Made by a program: the position numbers and the translations under genes
Source: Acidobacteriota bacterium
Lineage (GTDB): Bacteria; Acidobacteriota; Blastocatellia; RBC074
Assembly: GCA_016715865.1 (NCBI GenBank)
Contig: JADJXM010000004.1
Coordinates: 284,501 to 348,500 of the forward strand
Direction: 5' to 3'
DNA length: 64,000 bases
Shown here: positions 30,662 to 49,603 of the stretch, one piece after another
Layout: each line of letters starts with the position of its first letter
How positions within the stretch are numbered: the stretch's first letter is position 1
The notes under the pieces: model-generated
Database searches by the model: none
What the model saw: only the letters and a program-made list of their open reading frames with translations
What the model was told of the DNA's origin: nothing

Positions 30662-30722
30662 CACCACCGAGGCACAGAGAACACGGAGAAAGACACTGTG
30701 ATCTCTGTGCTCTGTGGTGCAA
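30662..30722. repeat. Inverted repeat of CACAGAGAA/CACGGAGAA units
   Basis: CACCACCGAGGCACAGAG then AACACGGAGAAAG face ATCTCTGTGCTCTGTGGTG. It lies between the convergent yeaH-type and microcompartment operons and would form a hairpin in both transcripts. Confidence 0.8.
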
Positions 30723-30731
30723 CACACTGAG

Positions 30732-31001
30732 TCAAAAACCAAGGCTGCGACACATGCCGCACTGGTCGCAGGGCCTGTTCTTTTCGATGGTGCAAAGTTT
30801 TGATTCGACGAACTCGATCAGGTCACTGACGGGAATCGCAGCCTCACCGATATTGAAGAGCCGGCGGCTGGGATGAGCGTCATACTCGACGCCGGTCCAC
30901 GGAGCGTAATAGCCTGCCGGGCCTGACGCGGTCCGGTCTTCCGCCAGCACATGACGCAGAGCCTCGCGGACCATCTCCTTGATCTCTTCCCTTTCAGCCA
31001 C
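30732..31001 (-). CDS. Small protein with encapsulation-peptide-like N-terminus and CxxCxxC C-terminus
   Basis: An 89-aa protein of no known family. The first 20 residues form an amphipathic helix (EEIKEMVREALRHVLAE) of the kind that targets cargo enzymes into bacterial microcompartments. A Gly/Pro linker (TASGPAGYYAPW) follows, as is usual after such peptides. The C-terminus has CDQCGMC within a short stretch and could bind a metal or iron-sulfur cluster. It starts at GTG, 7 bp after the stop of a EutN/CcmL gene, as the third gene of the operon. The cargo or adaptor role is inference. Confidence 0.78.
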   Translation of the reverse strand: MAEREEIKEMVREALRHVLAEDRTASGPAGYYAPWTGVEYDAHPSRRLFNIGEAAIPVSDLIEFVESKLCTIEKNRPCDQCGMCRSLGF

Positions 31002-31008
31002 TCCGGGT

Positions 31009-31281
31009 TTACACCTCTTCTATGAAATCGACCACGCCAATGATTGCACTGTCAATGGCCGCGCCGGGTTCTCCAGTCGATGCGGTCGAGGCCGACCAGC
31101 CCTCCTGGACGACGATGACGATATCGCCTTCCCCGGAATCAACCGAATCGAGAGCCAGCAGGCTGGCGCCGCGAATTGAGCCGTCAGGGTTGATCGGCTG
31201 GACGAGCATGATCCGGGCGTCGTCATAACGCTGGTTCTTCTGCGTCGCCACCACATTGCCAAGCACTCGGGCGAGTAACAA
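31009..31281 (-). CDS. EutN/CcmL-type microcompartment vertex protein (second copy)
   Basis: A 90-aa Pfam EutN_CcmL (BMC-P) protein. The family's start LARVLGNVVATQKN and the core ALDSVDSGEGDIVIVVQEG are present, along with AAIDSAIIGVVDFI at the end. Pentamers of this fold cap the vertices of carboxysomes and metabolosomes. It starts at TTG with AAGGAG 6 nt upstream. It lies 10 bp after the first copy and differs from it at many positions, so it is not a recent duplicate. Confidence 0.93.
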   Translation of the reverse strand: MLLARVLGNVVATQKNQRYDDARIMLVQPINPDGSIRGASLLALDSVDSGEGDIVIVVQEGWSASTASTGEPGAAIDSAIIGVVDFIEEV

Positions 31282-31291
31282 TTCGGGCTCC

Positions 31292-31573
31292 TTATAATGC
31301 TATCGACCTGACGTGCGCCTCTGAGTCGACGATGCCCACGATCGTGCAATCCGTTGGAACATCGCTGCCTTCGAAGGGAAAACTGGCCTCTTTCCCCCGG
31401 CACCAGAAGACCAGCTCTCCGACACCCGCGCCGACAGAATCGACCGCGACCAGTGGCTTCCCCACATCTCGCAAACCGCCATCAATGGATTGAATGATGA
31501 GCAGCTTGCGCGAAACGAGCGCGCTGTTCTTGACCGTCGAAACGACGTTACCGATTACTCTTGCCAGTTGCAT
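31292..31573 (-). CDS. EutN/CcmL-type microcompartment vertex protein (first copy)
   Basis: A 93-aa EutN_CcmL protein: LARVIGNVVSTVKN, then LVAVDSVGAGVGELVFWCRG and TDCTIVGIVDS. It heads a three-gene operon. No BMC-H or BMC-T hexamer gene and no signature enzyme (aldehyde dehydrogenase, PduL, aldolase, kinase) is near, so the shell it would cap must be coded elsewhere, or the protein has another use. A TATAAT box lies about 70 bp upstream. Confidence 0.93.
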   Translation of the reverse strand: MQLARVIGNVVSTVKNSALVSRKLLIIQSIDGGLRDVGKPLVAVDSVGAGVGELVFWCRGKEASFPFEGSDVPTDCTIVGIVDSEAHVRSIAL

Positions 31574-31643
31574 AATGCGTATATTTCGGCCGGTTATGTA
31601 GTTGCTAATTCGCTCCGGGTGCCGGATAGTTACCGAATGGTCA

Positions 31644-31672
31644 TTATAGAGGAGATCGAAACATTACGGAAA
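31644..31672 (-). promoter_or_regulatory. Promoter of the EutN/CcmL operon
   Basis: The minus strand carries a perfect TATAAT (31644-31649), with TTTCCG 17 nt upstream as a weak -35. It lies in the 109-bp gap shared with the divergent HAD gene. Confidence 0.5.
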
Positions 31673-31682
31673 GGAAGCTCGA

Positions 31683-32366
31683 ATGGGTTTCGAACTGAAA
31701 GCGATAATCTTCGATTTTAACGGCGTCATCGTCGATGATGAGCCACTGCATCTGGAACTATTCAAACGAGTTATGAGTGAAGAGGGGATGACTCTGACGG
31801 ACGTGGAGTATCACGAAAAATATCTTGGATACGATGATCGCGGCTGCTTCTCGGCCGCTCTGGCGGATTTTGGCAGGTCGCAGGCGGCCGGCGACACGGT
31901 TTACGTTGATGAACTGATCGCCAGAAAAGCGGATTATTACCACGCTGTGATCGAACAGCGATTCCTGCTCTTTCCCGGAGCCGTCGAATTGATTCGCCTT
32001 GCATCGAGCCGTTATCCGCTGGCGATTGCATCAGGCGCCCTCCGCTCTGAGATCGAAAGGGTTCTCGCGCGCGGCGAGATCAGGGACGCGTTTCATGTTA
32101 TCATCGCGGCAGAGGACGTTTCAGCCTGCAAACCCGACCCGGAAGGCTACCTTAAAGCCCTTGAAAAACTGAACGGACTCAGACCCGGGGCAGAAATACG
32201 GCCGCACGAATGCCTCGTCATAGAAGACTCGGTCGCGGGCGTCGAAGCCGCAAAACGCGCCGAAATGCGTTGCCTCGCCGTCACCAACAGCTATCGGGCA
32301 GAAGATTTGCGACACGCCGACTGGATCCGCGACAGCCTTATCGATTTCGACCCGGCGGAACTTTGA
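31683..32366 (+). CDS. HAD-superfamily hydrolase, beta-phosphoglucomutase-like
   Basis: A 227-aa HAD subfamily IA protein. Motif I reads DFNGVIVDDE: the nucleophile is D11, but the usual acid/base Asp at +2 is Asn13. Motif II Ser lies in AIASGALRSE, Lys in CKPDPEGY and motif IV acids in VIEDSVAGVEAAK. The helical cap matches phosphoglycolate phosphatase/beta-phosphoglucomutase relatives. The D-x-N variant occurs in some family members, so activity is possible but altered. It is divergent from the microcompartment operon; a functional link is only a guess. Confidence 0.88.
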   Translation: MGFELKAIIFDFNGVIVDDEPLHLELFKRVMSEEGMTLTDVEYHEKYLGYDDRGCFSAALADFGRSQAAGDTVYVDELIARKADYYHAVIEQRFLLFPGAVELIRLASSRYPLAIASGALRSEIERVLARGEIRDAFHVIIAAEDVSACKPDPEGYLKALEKLNGLRPGAEIRPHECLVIEDSVAGVEAAKRAEMRCLAVTNSYRAEDLRHADWIRDSLIDFDPAEL

Positions 32367-32390
32367 ATGATAAATTGATCTGGAATTCAA

Positions 32391-32559
32391 GAAATATCGT
32401 CCACGAAGTGACACGAAGAAACACAAAGAAGATCATCCACAAAGTACACGAAAAATCACAAAGAGGAAGAGGAATTGCTGGTATTTCTTTGTGATCCTTC
32501 GTGTACTTTGTGGATGATCTTCTTTGTGTTTCTTCGTGTCACTTCGTGGACGATATTTC
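32391..32559. repeat. Near-perfect 73-bp palindrome of CACGAAG/CACAAAG units
   Basis: Arm 32391-32463 and arm 32487-32559 are reverse complements over 73 nt with only two mismatches; the loop is 23 nt. Each arm is a run of short tandem units (CCACGAAGTGA, CACGAAGAAA, CACAAAGAAGAT, CCACAAAGTA, CACGAAAAAT, CACAAAG). It lies between convergent genes 25 bp past one stop and 19 bp before the other. It would extrude as a cruciform or fold as a long RNA hairpin. Confidence 0.95.
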
Positions 32560-32577
32560 TTCGTGGATTATCTGCTT

Positions 32578-34413
<1,836 letters not shown>

Positions 34414-34440
34414 AGTATGAATTTCCTTGCGGGATGATCA

Positions 34441-34905
34441 TCAACCGGATTGAACGCTCTTGATCGCCGCGAGCACTTCGTCGTCGGTCGGACGAAAGAC
34501 CGGGAGCACTGTCTTACGGTAGCGGATCACTCCATCGCCATCGATCAGCACAACACCGCGTCTGGTTCCGAGGAGCGATTTCATATCGTAATCGCGAACC
34601 ACATTTCCCTCGGAATCCGAGAGCAGACGCAGCGGCAGGCTGTGACTCTCAGCGAAACGCCGGTGCTTGTCGACGGGATCGGTATTAATTCCTACAACCT
34701 CGGCGCCCGTTTCCAGATATCGCGTCCAATTGTCACGAACGCTGCATAGCTGCCGGGTGCAGACCGGCGTCTCATCCCCGGGATAAAAGAGCAGGACCAC
34801 GACCTTGCCGTTTGAATCCTTAAGCCGCCACCTGTTTCCCTGCCCGTCCGGCAGATCGATCTCGGGCGCGCGCTGCCCGATCCCCGGGCCAGTCGATCCA
34901 GTCAT
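34441..34905 (-). CDS. Bcp/PrxQ-type peroxiredoxin
   Basis: A 154-aa AhpC/TSA family thiol peroxidase. The peroxidatic Cys is in YPGDETPVCTRQLC; the second Cys five residues on is the resolving Cys of atypical two-Cys Bcp/PrxQ proteins. The ATG at 34905 has GGAGG 6 nt upstream (GGAGGAAAGCT before ATG) and fits family length. The frame is open 24 codons further. It is separated by 27 bp from the phosphatase gene on the same strand. Role: removal of peroxides with thioredoxin. Confidence 0.92.
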   Translation of the reverse strand: MTGSTGPGIGQRAPEIDLPDGQGNRWRLKDSNGKVVVLLFYPGDETPVCTRQLCSVRDNWTRYLETGAEVVGINTDPVDKHRRFAESHSLPLRLLSDSEGNVVRDYDMKSLLGTRRGVVLIDGDGVIRYRKTVLPVFRPTDDEVLAAIKSVQSG

Positions 34906-36460
<1,555 letters not shown>

Positions 36461-36466
36461 AATAAT

Positions 36467-36815
36467 CAGTTAAAAGTTGAAAGTTAAAAGTCCGCAATAC
36501 ATTAGTACTCTGCAAACTAAATTTTCGGGCATTTAACTTCGGAAGAAATTAATCGCAAAGGCTGCAAAGAGGCAAAGATATTTAGGGATATGAATATACG
36601 GATTATCGCCCACTGGATATAATTCGAACACTGATCTTCCCTGTATATCTTTGCCCCTTTGCGGCCTTTGCGATTAAATTCTTTGCGCATCTTCGCGGCC
36701 TTTGCGATTAACTTTTTCCCAGTCTTGAATACAAGAAAATTTAGTTTGCATAGTAATTAGTTATGCGAATGCAACGTTTTTGGGTACATTTAAATGAACT
36801 TTCAACTTTCAACTG
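36467..36815. repeat. Three nested inverted repeats in a 340-bp gap
   Basis: Outer pair: heptamers of AGTTAAA type (36467-36491) against AACTTTCAACTTTCAACTG (36797-36815). Middle pair: GCAAACTAAATTTTC (36512-36526), exact against 36735-36749. Inner pair: units AATCGCAAAGG, CTGCAAAG, AGGCAAAG (36551-36581) against 36643-36680, with an extra copy at 36681-36711. No gene lies inside. The nesting looks like successive insertion of one repeat family into another. Confidence 0.85.
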
Positions 36816-37431
36816 TTTTTACCGCCGCCATCAACTCCCTGGCGTGGTCATCAAAGAAATGGCCGGCTCCCTCGATGCGGACAAGGCGAAAGTCTGATTC
36901 AACGGGCAGAGTGGCCAGAAAGTCCTCGAGCGGAGCAAGCGGTGCGATTTCATCTTCGACCCCATGAATGAATAGTTTCGGCTTACGGCATTCGGCCAGA
37001 AAATCCAGATTCCCGATTCTCGCGGGAACTCCGATTGCGATCAGTCGATCGACACGAGAATCGGCGCAGCCTAGACGAAGACCAATGACCGAGCCGAAGG
37101 AAAAACCGGCCAGAACGACCTCTTTTGCGTGTGGTTGACTTGCGAGCAGGTAATCGAGAGCCGTCCGGGCGTCGTCTGTTTCACCGCGTTGCTCATCGAA
37201 CTCTCCGGTGCTTTTGCCGACGCCGCGAAAATTGAACCTGAGCACCTCATATCCCGCTTCATTCAGTGCTTTGGCCGTTCGAAAAACTACCTTGTTGTGC
37301 ATCGTACCGCCGTGGAGCGGATGCGGATGGAGGACCAGTGCGACGCGTTCGGCATGGTCGCTTCCCGGACGATAGATCGCCTCCAGATGGCCATGAGAAG
37401 CTGGTATCAGAAGATTGCCGGCTGGGTACAT
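36802..37431 (-). CDS. Alpha/beta hydrolase (dienelactone-hydrolase/esterase type)
   Basis: A 209-aa serine hydrolase. The nucleophile Ser is in GFSFGS, the oxyanion region is LVLHPHPLHGGTMHNKV, and Asp and His follow in HGVEDEIAP and GAGHFF. The HPHPLHGG motif marks a group of small bacterial hydrolases of unknown substrate. Its start overlaps the end of the dehydrogenase gene by 25 bp, which implies coupled translation. Confidence 0.9.
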   Translation of the reverse strand: MYPAGNLLIPASHGHLEAIYRPGSDHAERVALVLHPHPLHGGTMHNKVVFRTAKALNEAGYEVLRFNFRGVGKSTGEFDEQRGETDDARTALDYLLASQPHAKEVVLAGFSFGSVIGLRLGCADSRVDRLIAIGVPARIGNLDFLAECRKPKLFIHGVEDEIAPLAPLEDFLATLPVESDFRLVRIEGAGHFFDDHARELMAAVKTVES

Positions 37432-38381
37432 AGCAGAACTTTCAGTTTTCCAGGTTGACTGGCATCGTTCATCGCTTCGATGCCCTGAGTTAAATCGTAG
37501 GTTCCGGAGATGAGCGGTTCGAGATCGAAAAGATCCTCCGCCAGCAGGGCAAGAGCGCCCTCAAACCTTCCGCAGCGCGAGCCTACGATGCTGATCTCAT
37601 CAACTACGATACGCGATGTATCCAGTTGAACCGCGCCATGAAAAGTCGATTTAAGGATAATAGTCCCGCGCGGTCTGACCAGTTTCAGCGCCAGATCGAG
37701 CCCCGCTGCCGCACCGCTGGCTTCGACTACGTAATCGAAGCGGCTGGACTGACTGATTGTCAGATTCTTCAGATCCAGTGTATTGACACCGGCTATCGCC
37801 GCAAGTTCCAGCTTATCGGCATGTTTTCCGATCAGGACAAGGTCGCAACCGGTTCGGAACAGGACGCGTGCGATCAACTGGCCCAGTTTCCCGTCACCTA
37901 TCACTGCCACGCGATGGGCAGGACCAATCTCTACCTGGTCCAGAATCTCGCAGGCGGCGGCGAGCGGTTCGGTGAAGACGGCCTGACGGTCGCTTACCTG
38001 ATCGGGAACGATCAGCAGATTCTCCGGCGGCAGGCTGACGTATTCGGCGAAAGCTCCGTCGCGATTGTGAATTCCAAGCACCGTCCGTTTGAGGCAATGA
38101 CGAGGGTCTCCGCGGCGGCACAGATCGCAGTCGCCGCACCCGGCATTGATCTCTCCGACGACGCGCCGGCCAACCTGTGCGGGGTCGGGCGACCTTTCGA
38201 CAATCCCGACGAATTCGTGGCCCAGCGTACCGCTGTAATCGGCATAACCGCGCATGATCTCGAGATCGGTATTGCAGATTCCTGCCAGCACCACTCGCAC
38301 CAGTGCTTCGTCCGGCCGTTCCGGCCGTTCGATCTCACCGAGTTTCAGTTCTCCCTGTTCGAACCTCAATGCCTTCATCAT
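37407..38381 (-). CDS. Zinc-dependent medium-chain alcohol dehydrogenase
   Basis: A 324-aa MDR protein. The catalytic zinc region is GICNTDLEIMRGY and GTLGHEFVGIVE. The structural zinc loop has four Cys (CGDCDLCRRGDPRHC). The NAD-binding motif is less standard (AVIGDGKLGQLIARVL). It resembles threonine/sorbitol/glucose dehydrogenase relatives. The substrate is unknown. ATG at 38381 or 38378 is possible. It is the first gene of a pair with the alpha/beta hydrolase. Confidence 0.9.
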   Translation of the reverse strand: MMKALRFEQGELKLGEIERPERPDEALVRVVLAGICNTDLEIMRGYADYSGTLGHEFVGIVERSPDPAQVGRRVVGEINAGCGDCDLCRRGDPRHCLKRTVLGIHNRDGAFAEYVSLPPENLLIVPDQVSDRQAVFTEPLAAACEILDQVEIGPAHRVAVIGDGKLGQLIARVLFRTGCDLVLIGKHADKLELAAIAGVNTLDLKNLTISQSSRFDYVVEASGAAAGLDLALKLVRPRGTIILKSTFHGAVQLDTSRIVVDEISIVGSRCGRFEGALALLAEDLFDLEPLISGTYDLTQGIEAMNDASQPGKLKVLLCTQPAIF

Positions 38382-38544
38382 TCATTTCTAGGATAGCAGT
38401 CTATTGATTTCAAGTCATTCAAACAGCTGACTGGATTTTTCTGATTCCATATGTAATCCTTTTTTTCACGCCCGGCGCGCAGGTCTTCAGGTGATTGACC
38501 GGATTCGCCCCGAGCCAGCAGCGTTTATTAGAAAGGAAATTATC

Positions 38545-38976
38545 ATGTCCATAGTAAAAAACGGTGACTCGGTTAAGGTCCATTACATCGGAAAATTCGA
38601 CAGTGGTGACATATTTGACGCTTCAGAGGAGACCGATCCGCTGGCATTCACAGTAGGAGCCGGGGAAGTTATTCCGGGATTCGATCAGGCGATGATCGGG
38701 ATGGCTATCGGAGAGACCAAGGAGGTCATCATTCCCGCAGCGGAAGGTTATGGTGAACGACTGGAGGAACTTGTGCAGACGATCGATCGCGAGCAGTTCA
38801 ATCTGAGCGGGGTCGAGCCAGAGATTGGAATGGGGATCGAGATGCAGACGCCCCAGGGCAGCTTCCCGCTGGTCATCACCGATTTGAACGAAACGTCAGT
38901 GACTCTTGACGCCAATCACCCGCTTGCTGGAAAGGCTCTGCACTTCTCATTGACGCTTGTCGAGATAGGCGTCTGA
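38545..38976 (+). CDS. FKBP-type peptidyl-prolyl isomerase, SlyD-like
   Basis: A 143-aa cytosolic isomerase and chaperone. The FKBP core (VKVHYIGKFDSGDIFDAS, GEVIPGFDQAMIGM, GETKEVIIPAAEGYGER) is split by an IF-type insert (about 70-125). The His- and Cys-rich metal tail of enterobacterial SlyD is absent. The ATG at 38545 follows GAAAGGA. It overlaps endonuclease V by one base (TGATG). Confidence 0.92.
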   Translation: MSIVKNGDSVKVHYIGKFDSGDIFDASEETDPLAFTVGAGEVIPGFDQAMIGMAIGETKEVIIPAAEGYGERLEELVQTIDREQFNLSGVEPEIGMGIEMQTPQGSFPLVITDLNETSVTLDANHPLAGKALHFSLTLVEIGV

Positions 38977-39631
38977 TGCACGACTGGGACTTGACGCCGA
39001 AAGAAGCGATCGCGCTGCAAAACAGGCTCCGCGACCGCGTCAGACTGCGGCCGCTCAAACGTAAAATACGCACCATTGCCGGCGCCGACGTCTCATTCAA
39101 CAGGTTCTCTGACAGGATTTACGCGGGGATCGTCGTCCTCAGCCTGCCCGATCTCGAGGTCATCGAATCGACAGCCATCCGCTCACGGACGCGATTCCCA
39201 TACATACCTGGACTCCTCAGTTTTCGCGAACTGCCCGCTCTGCTCGAAGCCTGGGCGACACTGAAGACCATTCCTGATGCTCTGATTCTGGATGGGCAGG
39301 GACTGGCGCATCCCAGACGTTTCGGAATCGCCTGTCATGCAGGCATCTGGCTCAAAATTCCGACTATCGGCTGCGCGAAGAGCATTCTGGTCGGGAAACA
39401 CACTGAGTTGCCGCCTGAGGCAGGCAGTCAGACTCCGCTTGTCGATCGCAATGAACAGATCGGCATTGTTCTGAGGACAAAGAAGAGCGTCGCTCCCGTC
39501 TACGTCTCACCAGGCCACCTGATCGACATGCCCGGCGCCGTCAATCTTGTCCAGCAATCCCTCACCCGCTATCGCCTACCCGAAACCACCCGACAGGCGC
39601 ATCTGCTGGTCAACAGACTGCGTGAAAGTGG

Positions 39632-39638
<7 letters not shown>
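38976..39638 (+). CDS. nfi: Endonuclease V (deoxyinosine 3'-endonuclease)
   Basis: A 220-aa repair enzyme that nicks near deoxyinosine in DNA. The motifs are clear: GADVSF with the first catalytic Asp, RFPYIPGLLSFRE with the conserved Tyr wedge region and Glu, and ILDGQGLAHPRRFG with the second Asp, then GCAKSILVG. The stop TAG is the first unit of the AGTAGAA repeat array that follows. Confidence 0.95.
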
Positions 39639-40550
<912 letters not shown>

Positions 40551-40655
40551 TTTGTTAAACCTCTTGCACGAGACGGATGATTATCACCAGATGCGCCAGG
40601 CAGTGACGGTGCGAAAACAGGTGGGGGGAAAAGGCGAACAGCAGTCAGGGGGCGA

Positions 40656-40688
40656 AGCGACCCGGCGTTGAAGCTCTGCCGGGTCGCT
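40656..40688 (-). terminator. 11-bp stem-loop downstream of the GWxTD gene
   Basis: AGCGACCCGGC, an 11-nt loop and GCCGGGTCGCT, 18 bp past the stop. There is no T-run, so it may be a processing or attenuation hairpin rather than a classic terminator. Confidence 0.55.
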
Positions 40689-40705
40689 CGATTTCGGATC
40701 CGCGA

Positions 40706-42367
<1,662 letters not shown>

Positions 42368-42376
42368 AGGGTTCAA

Positions 42377-43764
<1,388 letters not shown>

Positions 43765-43792
43765 GACCCAGGCACGAATATAGAGACTCATT

Positions 43793-44890
43793 ATGGACAG
43801 CCTGATCGCTTCAAATATCCGGCAACGACCCACGCGCACGCTGATCAGCGTGGCTGGGATCGCGCTCGGCGTCCTGCTCGTCGTGCTGAATACCGGGCTC
43901 GTTCGCGGCATGCTCAATGACCGGATCAAGCGGGAACGCGGAATCGGCGCCGAAATTCAGTTCACGCGCAAGGGCTCGAGCGTGCTCTCCCCTTCCTCCG
44001 TCATGTCGCTCGATGTCAGATACGGTGATCGCCTCTCGCAGATCCAGGGCGTCAAAATGGTCAGTCCCGTGGGCCGATACGTTCAGACTGGGCGCTCAGG
44101 ACTCGGCTTCGAACAGGTCGACGGAATCGATTTCGAAAGCTACTCAGCCATCAGTGGGCTGCGAATAGTCGAAGGTCGCATCTACGGCAACGAAAACGAA
44201 GTTATCATCGACGAATTCAAAGCCCGGCAGAGCAACCTCGGCATCGGCAGCGAGATTCAGGTCTTCGGCCGTAAAATGAAGGTGGCCGGAATCTACGCGC
44301 CGGAATCGGGCGCCCGTATCAAAATGAATCTCACCGACCTGCAGAATTTTTTGACGGCAGAGAACAAATGCACTTTCATCATGATCAAGGTTGATGATCC
44401 GAATCAGGAACAGACGGTGCAAAAGCGGATAAATAATGAACTGCCTGGGAATATAGTTCTGCTGACAAGGGATATCGCAACCGGATTCGGACGCGCCATT
44501 CCAGGGATCGACACTTTCGTCAGAGCGGTGCTGGTGCTGTCGACGATCGTCAGCATGCTGGTCATTCTGCTCGCCATGTATACGACGATTACCGAACGGA
44601 CACGAGAGATTGGGATCCTCAAATCGCTCGGTGCATCGAACAGCTACATCATCAGTGTCATCGAAAAAGAGGCGATTGTAATCAGCCTGATCGGCGTGAT
44701 CACGGGCATGGCAGCCGCCCTGCTTGCCGGCTGGGGCATTGAAAAGGGCACGACACTGCAGTTGGAATTTCACTGGACCTGGCTTCTGACGGCCGCTCTG
44801 ATAGGACTTTGCGGTGGCGCCCTCGGGGCCCTCTACCCGGCCATCCGGGCGGCGAACCAGGACCCTGTCAAAGCGCTGTCCTACGAATAA
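43793..44890 (+). CDS. ABC transporter permease, MacB/LolC-LolE type
   Basis: A 365-aa inner-membrane protein with four membrane helices: one near the N-terminus (about 17-37) and three at the C-terminus (about 240-265, 295-315, 325-350). Between them is a large periplasmic domain (about 45-230), the mechanotransmission layout of LolCDE and MacB. TERTREIGILKSLGAS is the coupling helix signature. A single permease gene suggests a homodimer. It sits 28 bp downstream of the lipoprotein gene. Confidence 0.92.
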   Translation: MDSLIASNIRQRPTRTLISVAGIALGVLLVVLNTGLVRGMLNDRIKRERGIGAEIQFTRKGSSVLSPSSVMSLDVRYGDRLSQIQGVKMVSPVGRYVQTGRSGLGFEQVDGIDFESYSAISGLRIVEGRIYGNENEVIIDEFKARQSNLGIGSEIQVFGRKMKVAGIYAPESGARIKMNLTDLQNFLTAENKCTFIMIKVDDPNQEQTVQKRINNELPGNIVLLTRDIATGFGRAIPGIDTFVRAVLVLSTIVSMLVILLAMYTTITERTREIGILKSLGASNSYIISVIEKEAIVISLIGVITGMAAALLAGWGIEKGTTLQLEFHWTWLLTAALIGLCGGALGALYPAIRAANQDPVKALSYE

Positions 44891-44928
44891 TTTCGTTCGC
44901 CGACAGTTATCAGGATTCGATTTATTTT

Positions 44929-45615
44929 ATGAGCGCAATTTTAAAGATTGAAAATCTGACCATGACTTATCGAGTCGGCAAGGTCGATGTGCACGCTCTG
45001 CGCGGTGTCAACCTTTCGGTCGGCCGAGGAGAGTTTGTCTCGATCATGGGACCATCCGGATGCGGCAAATCGACGCTGCTCCATGTGCTGGGCGGGCTGC
45101 TCAAACCGACTTCGGGCCGTGTCCTGATCGACGGCGAAGACCTGACAAACATGAGCGACGCCGACCGGACAGACGTCCGCCGCCGAAAAATCGGTTTCGT
45201 CTTCCAGCGTTTCAACCTCTTCCCCACACTTTCGGCCGAGGGTAACCTGCGCCTGGCCGAACATATTCACGGACAGGGGAAAAAGATCATCGACGATGAA
45301 ACGCGCCGCGAAGTCTTGAAGTTACTGCGACTTGAAAATAAAATGCGCCATAAACCCTTGGAAATGTCAGGCGGGGAACAGCAGCGTGTGGCGCTCGCTC
45401 GCGCCGTGATCAATCGTCCGGCAATAATTCTGGCTGATGAACCGACCGGAAACCTCGATTCAGAGAACTCAGAGGTCGTGCTCAACATGCTCAAACAGCT
45501 CAACCGGGAACTCAACCAGACCATTGTTATGATCACTCACAACCCTGAAGCCGCTGCCGTCGCTTCGCGCATGATTGAGATGCGGGATGGCATTATCGTC
45601 AAAGATAATGGATAA
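44929..45615 (+). CDS. ABC transporter ATP-binding protein, LolD/MacB type
   Basis: A 228-aa ATPase with Walker A GPSGCGKST, Q-loop GFVFQRFNLFPTLS, signature MSGGEQQRVALARA, Walker B ILADEPTGNLDSEN and switch His in MITHNPEAA. It is of the LolD/MacB/FtsE class and pairs with the preceding permease. The ATG at 44929 gives the standard N-terminus; an in-frame start further up would overlap the permease gene and add non-homologous residues. Confidence 0.95.
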   Translation: MSAILKIENLTMTYRVGKVDVHALRGVNLSVGRGEFVSIMGPSGCGKSTLLHVLGGLLKPTSGRVLIDGEDLTNMSDADRTDVRRRKIGFVFQRFNLFPTLSAEGNLRLAEHIHGQGKKIIDDETRREVLKLLRLENKMRHKPLEMSGGEQQRVALARAVINRPAIILADEPTGNLDSENSEVVLNMLKQLNRELNQTIVMITHNPEAAAVASRMIEMRDGIIVKDNG

Positions 45616-45659
45616 TCTCATCTCGATTCCGATGGAACAAGGTTTGTTATCGAAGATTA

Positions 45660-46067
<408 letters not shown>

Positions 46068-46125
46068 AAGGGACATCGAGCAGGACTGGAGATATTGAAG
46101 TCATATATACGGAGAAGTGACAAAG

Positions 46126-47002
<877 letters not shown>

Positions 47003-47005
47003 AGA

Positions 47006-48043
<1,038 letters not shown>

Positions 48044-48045
48044 AT

Positions 48046-49574
<1,529 letters not shown>

Positions 49575-49603
49575 TCAGTCCTGCAAGCGAAACGGGGCCC
49601 GGA

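Noticed and set aside
37626..38396. Long plus-strand open frame opposite the alcohol dehydrogenase
   Set aside because: It is the antisense of a clear MDR gene, has no ribosome site and no family match.
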